NCBI GenBank assembly: GCA_017557265.1
Contig: JAFZAM010000211.1
Coordinates: 1-5,906, forward strand
Length of the DNA stretch: 5,906 nucleotides
Direction of reading: 5' to 3'
Source: Oscillospiraceae bacterium
GTDB taxonomy: Bacteria > Bacillota > Clostridia > Oscillospirales > Oscillospiraceae
In this document: positions 1 through 5,329 of the stretch, one piece after another
Position numbering within the stretch: the stretch's first letter is position 1
Layout of the letters: every line of letters starts with the position of its first letter
Translations under genes and position numbers: made by a program
The notes under the pieces: model-generated
Seen by the model: only the letters and a program-made list of their open reading frames with translations
Told to the model about the DNA's origin: nothing
The model's database searches: none

Positions 1-175
1 AGGTATAGGCGTGGAGGATCCGGTTCATCAGATAATTTGTGAGAGAGCCGATGGTCATCATCAGGATGGATGGGAAGCCGATGCGGTAGATCTCCCCGAT
101 GATCCGCCCCTTGGGCCGGCAGTCGGAGAGCCGGACCGTCAGCTCCCGGTTGAAGCGGAAGTGGAAGAAGAAGCC
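1..175 (-). CDS. MATE-family multidrug/cation efflux transporter, internal fragment
   Basis: Read on the minus strand, this frame gives a hydrophobic segment containing IYRIGFPSILMMTIGS and TNYLMNRIL, preceded by FFFHFRFNREL. This is the pattern at the start of the second half of MATE (NorM/DinF-like) transporters: a positively charged loop, an amphipathic helix with the I-G-x-P-S motif, then a membrane helix. MATE proteins are membrane antiporters of about 450 residues that export cationic compounds using Na+ or H+. The C-terminal half continues past the left edge. The N-terminal half of about 230 residues should lie at higher coordinates but is absent. The same frame stays open only to a TAG at 298-296, with possible ATGs at 283 and 262, and a plus-strand gene occupies that DNA. 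The gene is therefore 5'-truncated or the window is chimeric here. Some similarity (GASVGSAVG, reminiscent of the MATE GAAxATVxGQ loop) may extend to about 211. Confidence 0.72.
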
Positions 176-1403
176 CGCTCCCGCGCCGACCGCTGAGCCG
201 ACGCTCGCGCCGGACGAGCCGGACGCAGGCCTTGACAGGATCCCGCAGAGCCATGAGGACATCGTGCTGGGCTCTACGAACATCGTGACCGCGCGCTACG
301 TCGAGACCGTGCAGGCCTTCCGCGGCGACGAATACGTCTACGAGGTGCGCGAGGAGCTCAAGGGCAGCGCAGGCGGTGAGCCGCTCCACGTCATAACCTC
401 GGGATACGTCAGTCTTCCTTCCGCCATGCCCGTAAGCGGCGAGGACGTCATTCTGTTTCTCTCGGGATACGATTCCGTTTACCAAGAGCACGTCCTCTAT
501 ATCCTGACGGATATCGCGGAGGACACGGAGGACGAGCGGAGCCTTATAGCCTCGCTCTGCTCAGGCGGCGCGCCGGACGCGCCCGAAGCCGCGCGCAAAT
601 TCACCCGCTCGGACGACATCGGGGACATTCTCGAGGTCACGGAGTCGATATTCTTCGTGCGGCCCGAGGAGGTCTTCGTCGTCGGGACGCAGGCCCCGAC
701 CACGACCTATTCCTGCACGGTGCTGTCCCGGCTGCGCGGAGAGCCGGATCCTTACGAGGAGATGGGATTAACCGTGCCCCCGGAGTTTTCGGAGATACTG
801 ATAACCGCCTTCAAAGACAGCATGACCGTCGGGGAGCGGTATCTCGTGCTGCTCGCGGAGCACCGCGACAGGAGCAAGATATATACGCTCTCCTCGCCGT
901 ACAGCGTCATGACTCAGGAGGAGGCCGCACTGTTCCCGGAGCTCAGGGCGATACTGGAGCAAGCCGGGTACGATACCCCCGCCGGGAACACGAGGCTCTG
1001 CTGCTATTCCGACTCCGGCCGCGAATCAAGCGCCGAGGCCGACGGGCTTCTGCCCCCGAAGCAGGCCGCGCTGGAGCTCGCGAAGATGTTCATGGACGGC
1101 CTCTGCACCGAGTCCGCCGAGCGCACGTTCCGCGTGACGGAGTACCGGAACCTCTCCGTCGACGTCGTCCGGACGACCGCCATGGACGAGGAGACGCGGG
1201 CGGTCTGGTTCCTCTCCGAAGACGAGATCGGGAGGGACAAGTGGATCGTGGAGATCTCGGTCGAATATAAGTACGAGGGGGTCAAGTCCCCGATAGGGCC
1301 GAGCAGCGGCGAGTGGACGGATATCCTGTATCAGGGCAGCCCCGCCGGCTTTCTGATGGTCCGCGACGGGATCGACTATTCCCTCCGCTCGAGGATGGAG
1401 TGA
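99..1403 (+). CDS. Secreted/lipoprotein-like protein of unknown function, 5' end missing
   Basis: I do not recognise the family. Residues 1-24 are antisense to the MATE fragment, the ATG at 99 has no ribosome binding site and there is no hydrophobic signal, so the given start is only formal. Real coding begins around K23. Visible layout: a Pro/Ala/Glu linker (about 26-45); a beta-rich unit (about 52-140) with VYEVREELKGS and GEDVILFLSGY; a second similar unit (about 177-270) with TVGERYLVLLAEH; and a C-terminal domain (about 320-434) starting with AALELAKMFMDGL and continuing with long strands (FRVTEYRNLSVDVVRT, DKWIVEISVEYKYEG), reminiscent of an NTF2/cystatin-like fold. The repeated unit resembles small OB/TIMP-like beta domains of exported proteins, but that is a guess from pattern. 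The downstream lipoprotein carries one such unit, so the two are probably distant paralogues. C154, C206, C301 and C302 could form disulfides. Confidence 0.75.
   Translation: MIRPLGRQSESRTVSSRLKRKWKKKPAPAPTAEPTLAPDEPDAGLDRIPQSHEDIVLGSTNIVTARYVETVQAFRGDEYVYEVREELKGSAGGEPLHVITSGYVSLPSAMPVSGEDVILFLSGYDSVYQEHVLYILTDIAEDTEDERSLIASLCSGGAPDAPEAARKFTRSDDIGDILEVTESIFFVRPEEVFVVGTQAPTTTYSCTVLSRLRGEPDPYEEMGLTVPPEFSEILITAFKDSMTVGERYLVLLAEHRDRSKIYTLSSPYSVMTQEEAALFPELRAILEQAGYDTPAGNTRLCCYSDSGRESSAEADGLLPPKQAALELAKMFMDGLCTESAERTFRVTEYRNLSVDVVRTTAMDEETRAVWFLSEDEIGRDKWIVEISVEYKYEGVKSPIGPSSGEWTDILYQGSPAGFLMVRDGIDYSLRSRME
165..211. other. Probable junction between MATE fragment and secreted-protein gene
   Basis: On the left, the minus strand reads as MATE protein up to about 175, perhaps 211. 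On the right, from about 165-174, the plus strand reads as a proline/alanine-rich linker followed by a convincing protein. Each gene lacks its N-terminal part exactly here, so two unrelated sequences appear to have been joined. The plus-strand text KKPAPA matches the residues just after the lipobox cysteine region of the neighbouring lipoprotein (residues 23-28 there). This suggests that the right-hand partner lost its signal peptide at this point. The cause could be a deletion or rearrangement in the organism, or an assembly error. Confidence 0.45.
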
Positions 1404-1438
1404 CGGGCGGCAAAAAGCTTTTCCGGCAAAACGCACGC

Positions 1439-1469
1439 AAAAAAGCCTTCCCCCCGCCGGGGGGAAGGC
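1439..1469 (-). terminator. Possible leftward intrinsic terminator carried by a repeat
   Basis: Read on the minus strand, the 11-bp GC-rich hairpin (1469-1459 pairing with 1455-1445, loop of 3) is followed at once by six T residues (1444-1439). This is the form of an intrinsic terminator. No minus-strand gene lies just upstream, so if active it would stop antisense transcription from entering the preceding plus-strand gene. On the plus strand there is no T tract after it, so it does not look like that gene's own terminator. Confidence 0.5.
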
Positions 1470-1498
1470 GGCGAGTGAAACGAGCCGGATGAGGGGCA
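1445..1498 (+). repeat. Palindromic repeat module, forward copy 1
   Basis: The module starts with a perfect hairpin: an 11-base arm GCCTTCCCCCC (1445-1455), a 3-base loop and the complementary arm (1459-1469). A conserved tail follows, ending in GATGAGGGGCA (1488-1498). The tail is the exact reverse complement of TGCCCCTCATC that opens the next module at 1521-1531, so the two copies face each other across 22 bases. Similar CCTTCCCC/GGATGAGGGG elements are dispersed between genes in many gut Clostridia (established knowledge, from memory). Confidence 0.8.
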
Positions 1499-1520
1499 TA
1501 ATGCGGAGAGAAAGGCAGGT

Positions 1521-1647
1521 TGCCCCTCATCAGTCAGCTAACGCTGACAGCTGTCTCGCTACGGCTCGGTCACGCCGCGGCTCTGACATGCCACCGGCAT
1601 GTCATTCACTACCGCGGCGCCGCTTCGCTACCCCGAAGGGGGAAGCC
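1521..1647 (-). repeat. Palindromic repeat module, reverse copy 1, with 75-base insertion
   Basis: The first 32 bases (1521-1552) are identical to 1733-1764, including a small hairpin GTCAGC-TAAC-GCTGAC (1533-1548). The last 20 bases (1628-1647) match 1765-1784 at 16 positions and end in GGGGGAAGCC. Between them lie about 75 extra bases (1553-1627) that the other reverse copies lack. TCGCTAC occurs at 1556-1562 and again at 1625-1631, around the extra segment. Confidence 0.75.
1573..1619. repeat. Nested hairpin inside the inserted segment
   Basis: The outer arms are CGCCGCGG (1573-1580) and CCGCGGCG (1612-1619), 8 perfect pairs. The inner arms are TGACATGCC (1584-1592) and GGCATGTCA (1596-1604), 9 perfect pairs with a 3-base loop. 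Short unpaired joints of 3 and 7 bases separate the two stems. It should fold strongly as RNA or as single-stranded DNA. Confidence 0.75.
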
Positions 1648-1665
1648 TATGGGGTGCATATCAAA

Positions 1666-1715
1666 GCCTTCCCCTTGAGGGGAAGGTGGTTGAGCGAAGC
1701 GAAACCGGATGAGGT
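1666..1715 (+). repeat. Palindromic repeat module, forward copy 2
   Basis: A hairpin with arms CCTTCCCC (1667-1674) and GGGGAAGG (1679-1686) and a TTGA loop is followed by a tail containing CGAAGCGAAACCGGATGAGG (1695-1714). This matches the layout of forward copy 1. GATGAGG (1708-1714) pairs with CCTCATC (1737-1743) of the next module, so the copies again face each other. Confidence 0.78.
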
Positions 1716-1732
1716 GGCACCTGTCCGAGTAA

Positions 1733-1784
1733 TGCCCCTCATCAGTCAGCTAACGCTGACAGCTTCCCCCCGTAGGGGGAAGCC
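1733..1784 (-). repeat. Palindromic repeat module, reverse copy 2 (intact, 52 bases)
   Basis: Its first 32 bases are identical to 1521-1552 and include the small GTCAGC/GCTGAC hairpin. The module then closes with a second hairpin, GCTTCCCCC (1762-1770), loop CGTA and GGGGGAAGC (1775-1783). It ends 42 bases before the lipoprotein start codon, so it lies in or next to that gene's leader. It looks like the uninterrupted form of the module. Confidence 0.8.
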
Positions 1785-1810
1785 ATTGGGCGCTCCCCGC
1801 GATCTTGAAG

Positions 1811-1816
1811 AAAGGA
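1811..1816 (+). promoter_or_regulatory. Ribosome binding site of the lipoprotein gene
   Basis: AAAGGA lies 10 bases before the ATG at 1827, and a purine run continues on its 3' side. It supports this start, as does the signal peptide that begins right at this methionine. Confidence 0.65.
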
Positions 1817-1826
1817 AAGTGCGCGA

Positions 1827-2756
1827 ATGAAAAAGACGCTTATCATCGTTCTTGCCGTTGCGCTCGTCTTCTCCCTCGCGGCGTGCGCCGCGAAAAAGCC
1901 CGCGCCTGCGGAGAGTATGCGGGAATACTATGAAGGCATTTACGGCGAGCTCCTCCAAACCACTTTCCCCGATCTCATGCAGTTCGATTACAAAGGGCTC
2001 TGCGACGCGGCGGGGTTCGTCGCCGTCGTGACGCCGCTTGACGAGCTGACGGCGGAAAACTCCTTCGAGGCGGGGGTCGGCGGCATTTTGACGGAACGCC
2101 GGTCCGTCCGCGAGGTCAGGGTCGTCGAGTGCTACAAAGACGATCTCGAGCTCGGCCGGACGTTCAAGATGATCGAGTTCTGCGGTCTGGATGAGGACGG
2201 CGCGCTTCGCATGCAGGAGAACTATTATCCCATGCGCAAGGGCGACAAGTATCTTGTGTTCCTCGGCGGGAGCGGCTACGAGTACCCCGCCGCCATATCC
2301 GGCGACAACGGCAAATTCGACCTCGCGCGCCTCTCGCTCAACACGCACAAGGAGGTCCTTCTTGACGCCCTCTCGGACCTCGGCCTCGCCGAGACCGGGG
2401 GCAGCGACGAGCTTCTCGCGAAGGCCGCCGACTCCATCGAGCTGCTTTTCGGCGACCTCGACGAGGTGAAGGAGCTGGTCGCTCAGGGCGGAAAATGGTA
2501 CCCGACGTGGAAGCTCTACGCCTTGTCCGACTATACGGCGGACCTCGGGCAGGCGGAGAAGGACGAGATACTTCGCCGCACGGCGGAATGGGACTCATTC
2601 ACCCTCACGACGAAGTATACCGACAAGGCGTACGCCATCAGGATCGCTTATTCCGACGAGGGGGAGGGGAAGATATACCGCACCGACCGCTTCAAGGTCC
2701 GTATCGACCCCGAGGACGGCATGATATTCTATATGGACGGTACGTTCCTCGCCTGA
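1827..2756 (+). CDS. Putative lipoprotein of unknown function
   Basis: The 309-residue product begins with a textbook lipoprotein signal: MKK, a hydrophobic stretch (residues 5-19) and the lipobox LAAC with C20 as the lipidated cysteine. A short KKPAPA linker follows. The mature protein should be anchored on the outer face of the membrane. A beta-rich unit spans about 61-160, with RSVREVRVVECYKDDLELG and the core PMRKGDKYLVFLGGSGY (135-151), and resembles the units in the gene upstream. Residues about 170-225 look helical (EVLLDALSDLGL, ELLAKAADSIELLFG). The C-terminal 60 residues are strand-rich and end with MIFYMDGTFLA. I recognise no enzymatic motif. It follows the upstream paralogue-like gene in the same direction, separated by the repeat cluster, so a shared transcript is possible but unproven. 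No clear terminator of its own follows. Coding capacity and start are well supported; function is unknown. Confidence 0.88.
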   Translation: MKKTLIIVLAVALVFSLAACAAKKPAPAESMREYYEGIYGELLQTTFPDLMQFDYKGLCDAAGFVAVVTPLDELTAENSFEAGVGGILTERRSVREVRVVECYKDDLELGRTFKMIEFCGLDEDGALRMQENYYPMRKGDKYLVFLGGSGYEYPAAISGDNGKFDLARLSLNTHKEVLLDALSDLGLAETGGSDELLAKAADSIELLFGDLDEVKELVAQGGKWYPTWKLYALSDYTADLGQAEKDEILRRTAEWDSFTLTTKYTDKAYAIRIAYSDEGEGKIYRTDRFKVRIDPEDGMIFYMDGTFLA

Positions 2757-2787
2757 AAAGGCACTTCCCCGCGAGCTGTTGCGACGA

Positions 2788-2835
2788 CCCTTCAGGCGCG
2801 GCAAGCCGCGCCAGCTCCCCTTACGCAGGGGAGCC
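2788..2835 (-). repeat. Palindromic repeat module, divergent reverse copy 3
   Basis: The order of parts matches reverse copy 2: CCCTTCA, a small hairpin, CAGC, then a G-rich hairpin ending in GGGGAGCC. The small hairpin is GGCGCGGC-AA-GCCGCGCC (2795-2812). The second is GCTCCCCT (2814-2821), a 5-base loop and AGGGGAGC (2827-2834). The first stem has quite different bases from the other copies yet still pairs perfectly. CTGTTGC occurs on both sides (2776-2782 and 2835-2841). The module lies between the convergent genes. Confidence 0.6.
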
Positions 2836-2845
2836 TGTTGCATAG

Positions 2846-2879
2846 AAAAAAAGCCCGGGCAGGGGTCTGCCCGGGCTTT
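2846..2879 (-). terminator. Intrinsic terminator of the ntp operon
   Basis: On the minus strand, AAAGCCCGGGCA (2879-2868) pairs perfectly with its complement (2861-2850) around a 6-base loop, and the T tract runs for seven bases in total (2852-2846). It begins 30 bases after the stop of the last operon gene. On the plus strand only TTT follows the stem (2877-2879, already part of it), so it would serve the convergent lipoprotein gene poorly. Confidence 0.9.
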
Positions 2880-2909
2880 GGCGCGCTTATTCGGCTTTAT
2901 TGCGCTTGT

Positions 2910-3260
2910 TCAGCCCTCTTTCGCCCACTGCTCCCAGACGTCGGGGCGGTACCCGACGGTGGCCTTGCGGCCGTTGCGGACTATGGGCGTCTTGAAGAGC
3001 TCGGGATTTTCCAGCAGCTTCTCCTCGACGTCGGCCTCGCGCGCGAGGTGCGCGATGAAGAGCTCCTCGTAGGCGCGGGAGCCCTCGTCTATGAGCGCGC
3101 GCATGCCGCCGGCGGCGGCGCGGACGGACTCGTATTCGCGCGGGGACAGCCCGAAGCGCAGGATGTCCACGCTCTGAAACTTTATGCGCCGCTCCTTGAA
3201 CCAGCGCTCGGCCTTCTTCGTGTCGAAGCACTTGCTTTTGCCGTAAATTTGAATGTTCAC
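2910..3260 (-). CDS. ArsC/Spx-like thioredoxin-fold protein
   Basis: This 116-residue protein has the length and pattern of the ArsC/Spx/YffB family (COG1393-like). It opens with a beta strand and a cysteine (IQIYGKSKC, C11) followed by TKKAERWFKERRIKFQSVDI. A helical insert follows at about 38-85, and the C-terminal TPIVRNGRKATVGY (91-104) holds the fold's conserved proline, P92. C11 is the only cysteine: the second position of a CxxC motif is T14 (CFDT), so it cannot form the Spx-type intramolecular disulfide. Typical arsenate reductases use one cysteine with glutathione or glutaredoxin, so a monothiol role is possible, but arsenate activity is not shown. The GTG start (3260-3258) shares four bases with the ntpD stop (GTGA) and lacks a clear ribosome binding site, which implies translational coupling. 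It is the last gene before the operon terminator. Confidence 0.88.
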   Translation of the reverse strand: MNIQIYGKSKCFDTKKAERWFKERRIKFQSVDILRFGLSPREYESVRAAAGGMRALIDEGSRAYEELFIAHLAREADVEEKLLENPELFKTPIVRNGRKATVGYRPDVWEQWAKEG

Positions 3261-3904
3261 GTCTTGAAATCGTGCGCCTGCCTGAGGACCATGTCCTTGA
3301 CCTTCATCAGGCGTATCTTGGTCGAGAGGTCGTTTTCGTCGAGCTTCATGGTGATGTACTTGATGTTCTGCTCCATCTCGGGGATCATGACGTATTCGAG
3401 CGCGTTGACGCGGCGGCGCGTCTTCTCTATCTCCTCGGCGAGCAGCTGCATCGTCTTTTCGACCTGCGCGAGCTCCAGCATGTCGGAGAAGACGAGCGCG
3501 AGCTTGTACAGCGCCTCGTCGAGCTCGCCGCTGGTCTGCGCGAAGCCGTAGGGGTATATCTCCGTCGCGCTCCCGCCCGTCGTCGAGAACGAATACTCCG
3601 GGACGGGGACGCTCATTATGCTCTTGTAGGCGACGTCGAGCTCGACGCTCGTGCGCGGGAAGAAAAGCGCCTGCTCGAGCATCTCCGTGCTCATGACGGC
3701 GCTCGCGCGCGAGAGCGCGGAGTACGCCTCGGTCACGCCCGCCTCGACGGAGGCGCGCAGCTCGCGGTTGCGCTTGACTATTTCGAGAAAGCGCCGCATC
3801 AGCTCGTCGCGCTTGTCCTTGAGGAGCTTATGGCCGCGCTGAGCCGTCTTCAGACGGCCCTTGAGCTGGTTGAGCACCATTCTGGTCGGGGTCACGGCAG
3901 CCAT
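3257..3904 (-). CDS. ntpD: V/A-type ATP synthase/ATPase subunit D (central stalk)
   Basis: Subunit D is the long coiled-coil rotor shaft that turns inside the A3B3 hexamer and links it to the membrane ring. At 215 residues the length is normal. The N-terminus shows the family signature TPTRMVLNQLKGRLKTAQRG followed by HKLLKDKRDELMRRF (about 5-39). The C-terminal helix shows EKTRRRVNALEYVMIPEMEQ and ends with RLMKVKDM. Both ends are heptad-like helices that form the antiparallel coiled coil, and the middle (about 85-125) is the globular part. The start is fixed by a strong AAGGAGGG eight bases upstream. It lies 47 bases after ntpB in the common A-B-D order and overlaps the next gene by four bases. 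Confidence 0.96.
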   Translation of the reverse strand: MAAVTPTRMVLNQLKGRLKTAQRGHKLLKDKRDELMRRFLEIVKRNRELRASVEAGVTEAYSALSRASAVMSTEMLEQALFFPRTSVELDVAYKSIMSVPVPEYSFSTTGGSATEIYPYGFAQTSGELDEALYKLALVFSDMLELAQVEKTMQLLAEEIEKTRRRVNALEYVMIPEMEQNIKYITMKLDENDLSTKIRLMKVKDMVLRQAHDFKT

Positions 3905-3912
3905 TGGGATAT

Positions 3913-3920
3913 CCCTCCTT
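3913..3920 (-). promoter_or_regulatory. Strong ribosome binding site of ntpD
   Basis: AAGGAGGG on the minus strand, 8 bases before the ATG at 3904. It is nearly a full match to the anti-Shine-Dalgarno sequence and the strongest site in the window. It lies in the 47-base ntpB-ntpD gap, so ntpD probably has its own translation initiation, unlike the coupled gene after it. Confidence 0.85.
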
Positions 3921-3951
3921 CGGGGTCAGATGGGGAACGCGGGAAAGGCCC

Positions 3952-5328
3952 TTATTCGTCCTTGGGCATGTACTTTTCTATCTGCTCGGGGGTGACGCGC
4001 TTGAGCTCGGAGCGCGGCAGGAGCTTGAGCAGCTCCCAGCCGAGATCGAGCGTCTCCTCGATGGAGCGGTTGACGTCGTTGCCCTGGTTGACGTAGCGCG
4101 CCTCGAACTCCTCGGCGAACTTCGCGTAGTGCTTGTCGGCGTCGGAGAGGGCGCTCTCGCCGAGTATGGTCATGAGCTCCTTGGCGTCCTTGCCGGCGGC
4201 GTAGGCGGCGAAGAGCTGGTTCATCGTGCCGGCGTGGTCCTCGCGGGTCTTGCCGGCGCCTATGCCCTTGTCCTTCAGGCGCGAGAGGCTCGGCAGGACG
4301 TCGACCGGCGGGCAGATGCCGCGGCGGTGCAGCTCGCGCGAGAGGATTATCTGGCCCTCGGTTATATAGCCCGTCAGGTCGGGGATGGGGTGGGTCTTGT
4401 CGTCCTCGGGCATGGTGAGGATGGGTATCATCGTTATCGAGCCGGGCTGGCCGACGCGGCGGCCGGCGCGCTCGTACATGGTCGCGAGGTCGGTATAGAG
4501 GTAGCCGGGGTAGCCGCGGCGGCCGGGGACTTCCTTCTTGGCCGCGGAGACCTCGCGCAGGGCCTCGGCGTAGTTGGTGATGTCCGTCATGATGACGAGG
4601 ACGTGCATGTTCTTCTCAAACGCCAGATACTCCGCGGCGGTCAGCGCCATGCGCGGCGTCGCGATACGCTCGACGGCGGGGTCGTTGGCGAGGTTGGTAA
4701 AGAGGACGGTCCTGTCTATGGCGCCCGTGCGGCGGAACTCCTGCACGAAGTACTCCGACTCCTCGAAGGTTATGCCGATGGCGGCGAACACGACCGCGAA
4801 CTCGCCCGCGTCGCCGAGGACTCGCGCCTGACGCGCTATCTGCGCCGCGAGCGCGGCGTGCGGCAGGCCGGAGCAGGAGAATATCGGGAGCTTCTGCCCG
4901 CGGACCAGCGTGTTCAGGCCGTCTATCGTCGAGACGCCCGTCTGAATGAACTCCGCGGGGTAGGCGCGCGCGGCGGGGTTCATCGGCAGGCCGTTTATGT
5001 CCCTGTACTCCTCGGCGAGGATGGGAGGGCCGTCGTCTATGGGCTCGCCCATGCCGTTGAAGACGCGGCCGAGCATGTCGCCCGAGACGCCGAGCTGCAG
5101 CGGATGGCCGAGGAAGCGGACCTTGCTCTCGGCGAGGTTGATGCCGGCGGCGCTCTCGAAGAGCTGGACGACGGCGGTGTCGCGGTCGACCTCGAGGACC
5201 TTGCCGCGGCGGACGGAGCCGTCGGGCAGCTCGATCTCGCAGAGCTCGTCGTAGGTGACCTCGTCGACCTTCTTGACGAGCATCAGCGGGCTCGCTATCT
5301 CGCGGATGGTCTTGTATTCACGTATCAT
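3952..5328 (-). CDS. ntpB: V/A-type ATP synthase/ATPase subunit B (regulatory nucleotide-binding subunit)
   Basis: Subunit B alternates with subunit A in the hexamer; it binds nucleotide but does not carry the main catalytic site. I take the ATG at 5328 (458 residues, MIREYKTIREI), which matches family N-termini and sits 8 bases after AAGGAAGGG. A GTG at 5337 is in frame but overlaps that site. Domains in order: N-terminal beta barrel (about 1-75), central nucleotide-binding domain (about 76-355) and C-terminal helical domain (about 356-458). Visible landmarks are the degenerate P-loop region KLPIFSCSGLPH (146-157), NLANDPAVERIATPRMALT (212-230), KKEVPGRRGYPGYLYTD (264-280), TMPEDDKTHPIPDLTGYITE (305-324) and PSLSRL (346-351), whose arginine lies at the A/B interface. 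It starts one base after the ntpA stop, so translation is probably coupled. The unusual C152 sits in the P-loop remnant. Direction of use (ATP-driven pump or synthase) and coupling ion cannot be told from here. Confidence 0.97.
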   Translation of the reverse strand: MIREYKTIREIASPLMLVKKVDEVTYDELCEIELPDGSVRRGKVLEVDRDTAVVQLFESAAGINLAESKVRFLGHPLQLGVSGDMLGRVFNGMGEPIDDGPPILAEEYRDINGLPMNPAARAYPAEFIQTGVSTIDGLNTLVRGQKLPIFSCSGLPHAALAAQIARQARVLGDAGEFAVVFAAIGITFEESEYFVQEFRRTGAIDRTVLFTNLANDPAVERIATPRMALTAAEYLAFEKNMHVLVIMTDITNYAEALREVSAAKKEVPGRRGYPGYLYTDLATMYERAGRRVGQPGSITMIPILTMPEDDKTHPIPDLTGYITEGQIILSRELHRRGICPPVDVLPSLSRLKDKGIGAGKTREDHAGTMNQLFAAYAAGKDAKELMTILGESALSDADKHYAKFAEEFEARYVNQGNDVNRSIEETLDLGWELLKLLPRSELKRVTPEQIEKYMPKDE

Positions 5329-5329
5329 G

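Larger units (their letters stand above)
1404..1826. other. Gene-free interval filled by palindromic repeat modules
   Basis: This 423-base interval has no credible gene; open frames here run through the repeats and are not protein-like. From 1445 to 1784 it consists of four repeat modules in the order forward, reverse, forward, reverse, listed separately. The remaining 1404-1444 holds only an A/T-rich patch with the palindrome AAAAGCTTTT (1413-1422), and 1785-1826 is the leader of the lipoprotein gene with its ribosome binding site. I could not identify a convincing -35/-10 promoter for that gene. Confidence 0.8.

Noticed and set aside
1667..1686. Hairpin as an intrinsic terminator
   Set aside because: Neither strand has a T tract after the stem; it is better explained as part of the repeat module.
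1686..1720. TTGAGC as the -35 element of a promoter for the lipoprotein gene
   Set aside because: No plausible -10 lies at the expected spacing; the sequence belongs to the repeat tail.
1445..1784. CRISPR array
   Set aside because: The repeats are palindromic, alternate in orientation and lack regular spacers of uniform length.
1489..1830. Plus-strand open frame of 113 codons
   Set aside because: It is made entirely of the repeat modules and their hairpins, has no ribosome binding site and does not look like a protein.
1746..2348. Minus-strand open frame of 200 codons
   Set aside because: Antisense to the lipoprotein gene, whose signal peptide, lipobox and ribosome binding site fix the coding strand; it also runs into the repeat cluster.
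2838..3551. Plus-strand open frame of 237 codons
   Set aside because: It starts in the operon terminator and is antisense to the ArsC/Spx-like gene and part of ntpD.
3272..4096. Plus-strand open frame of 274 codons
   Set aside because: Antisense to ntpD and the end of ntpB; its composition is that of a shadow frame.
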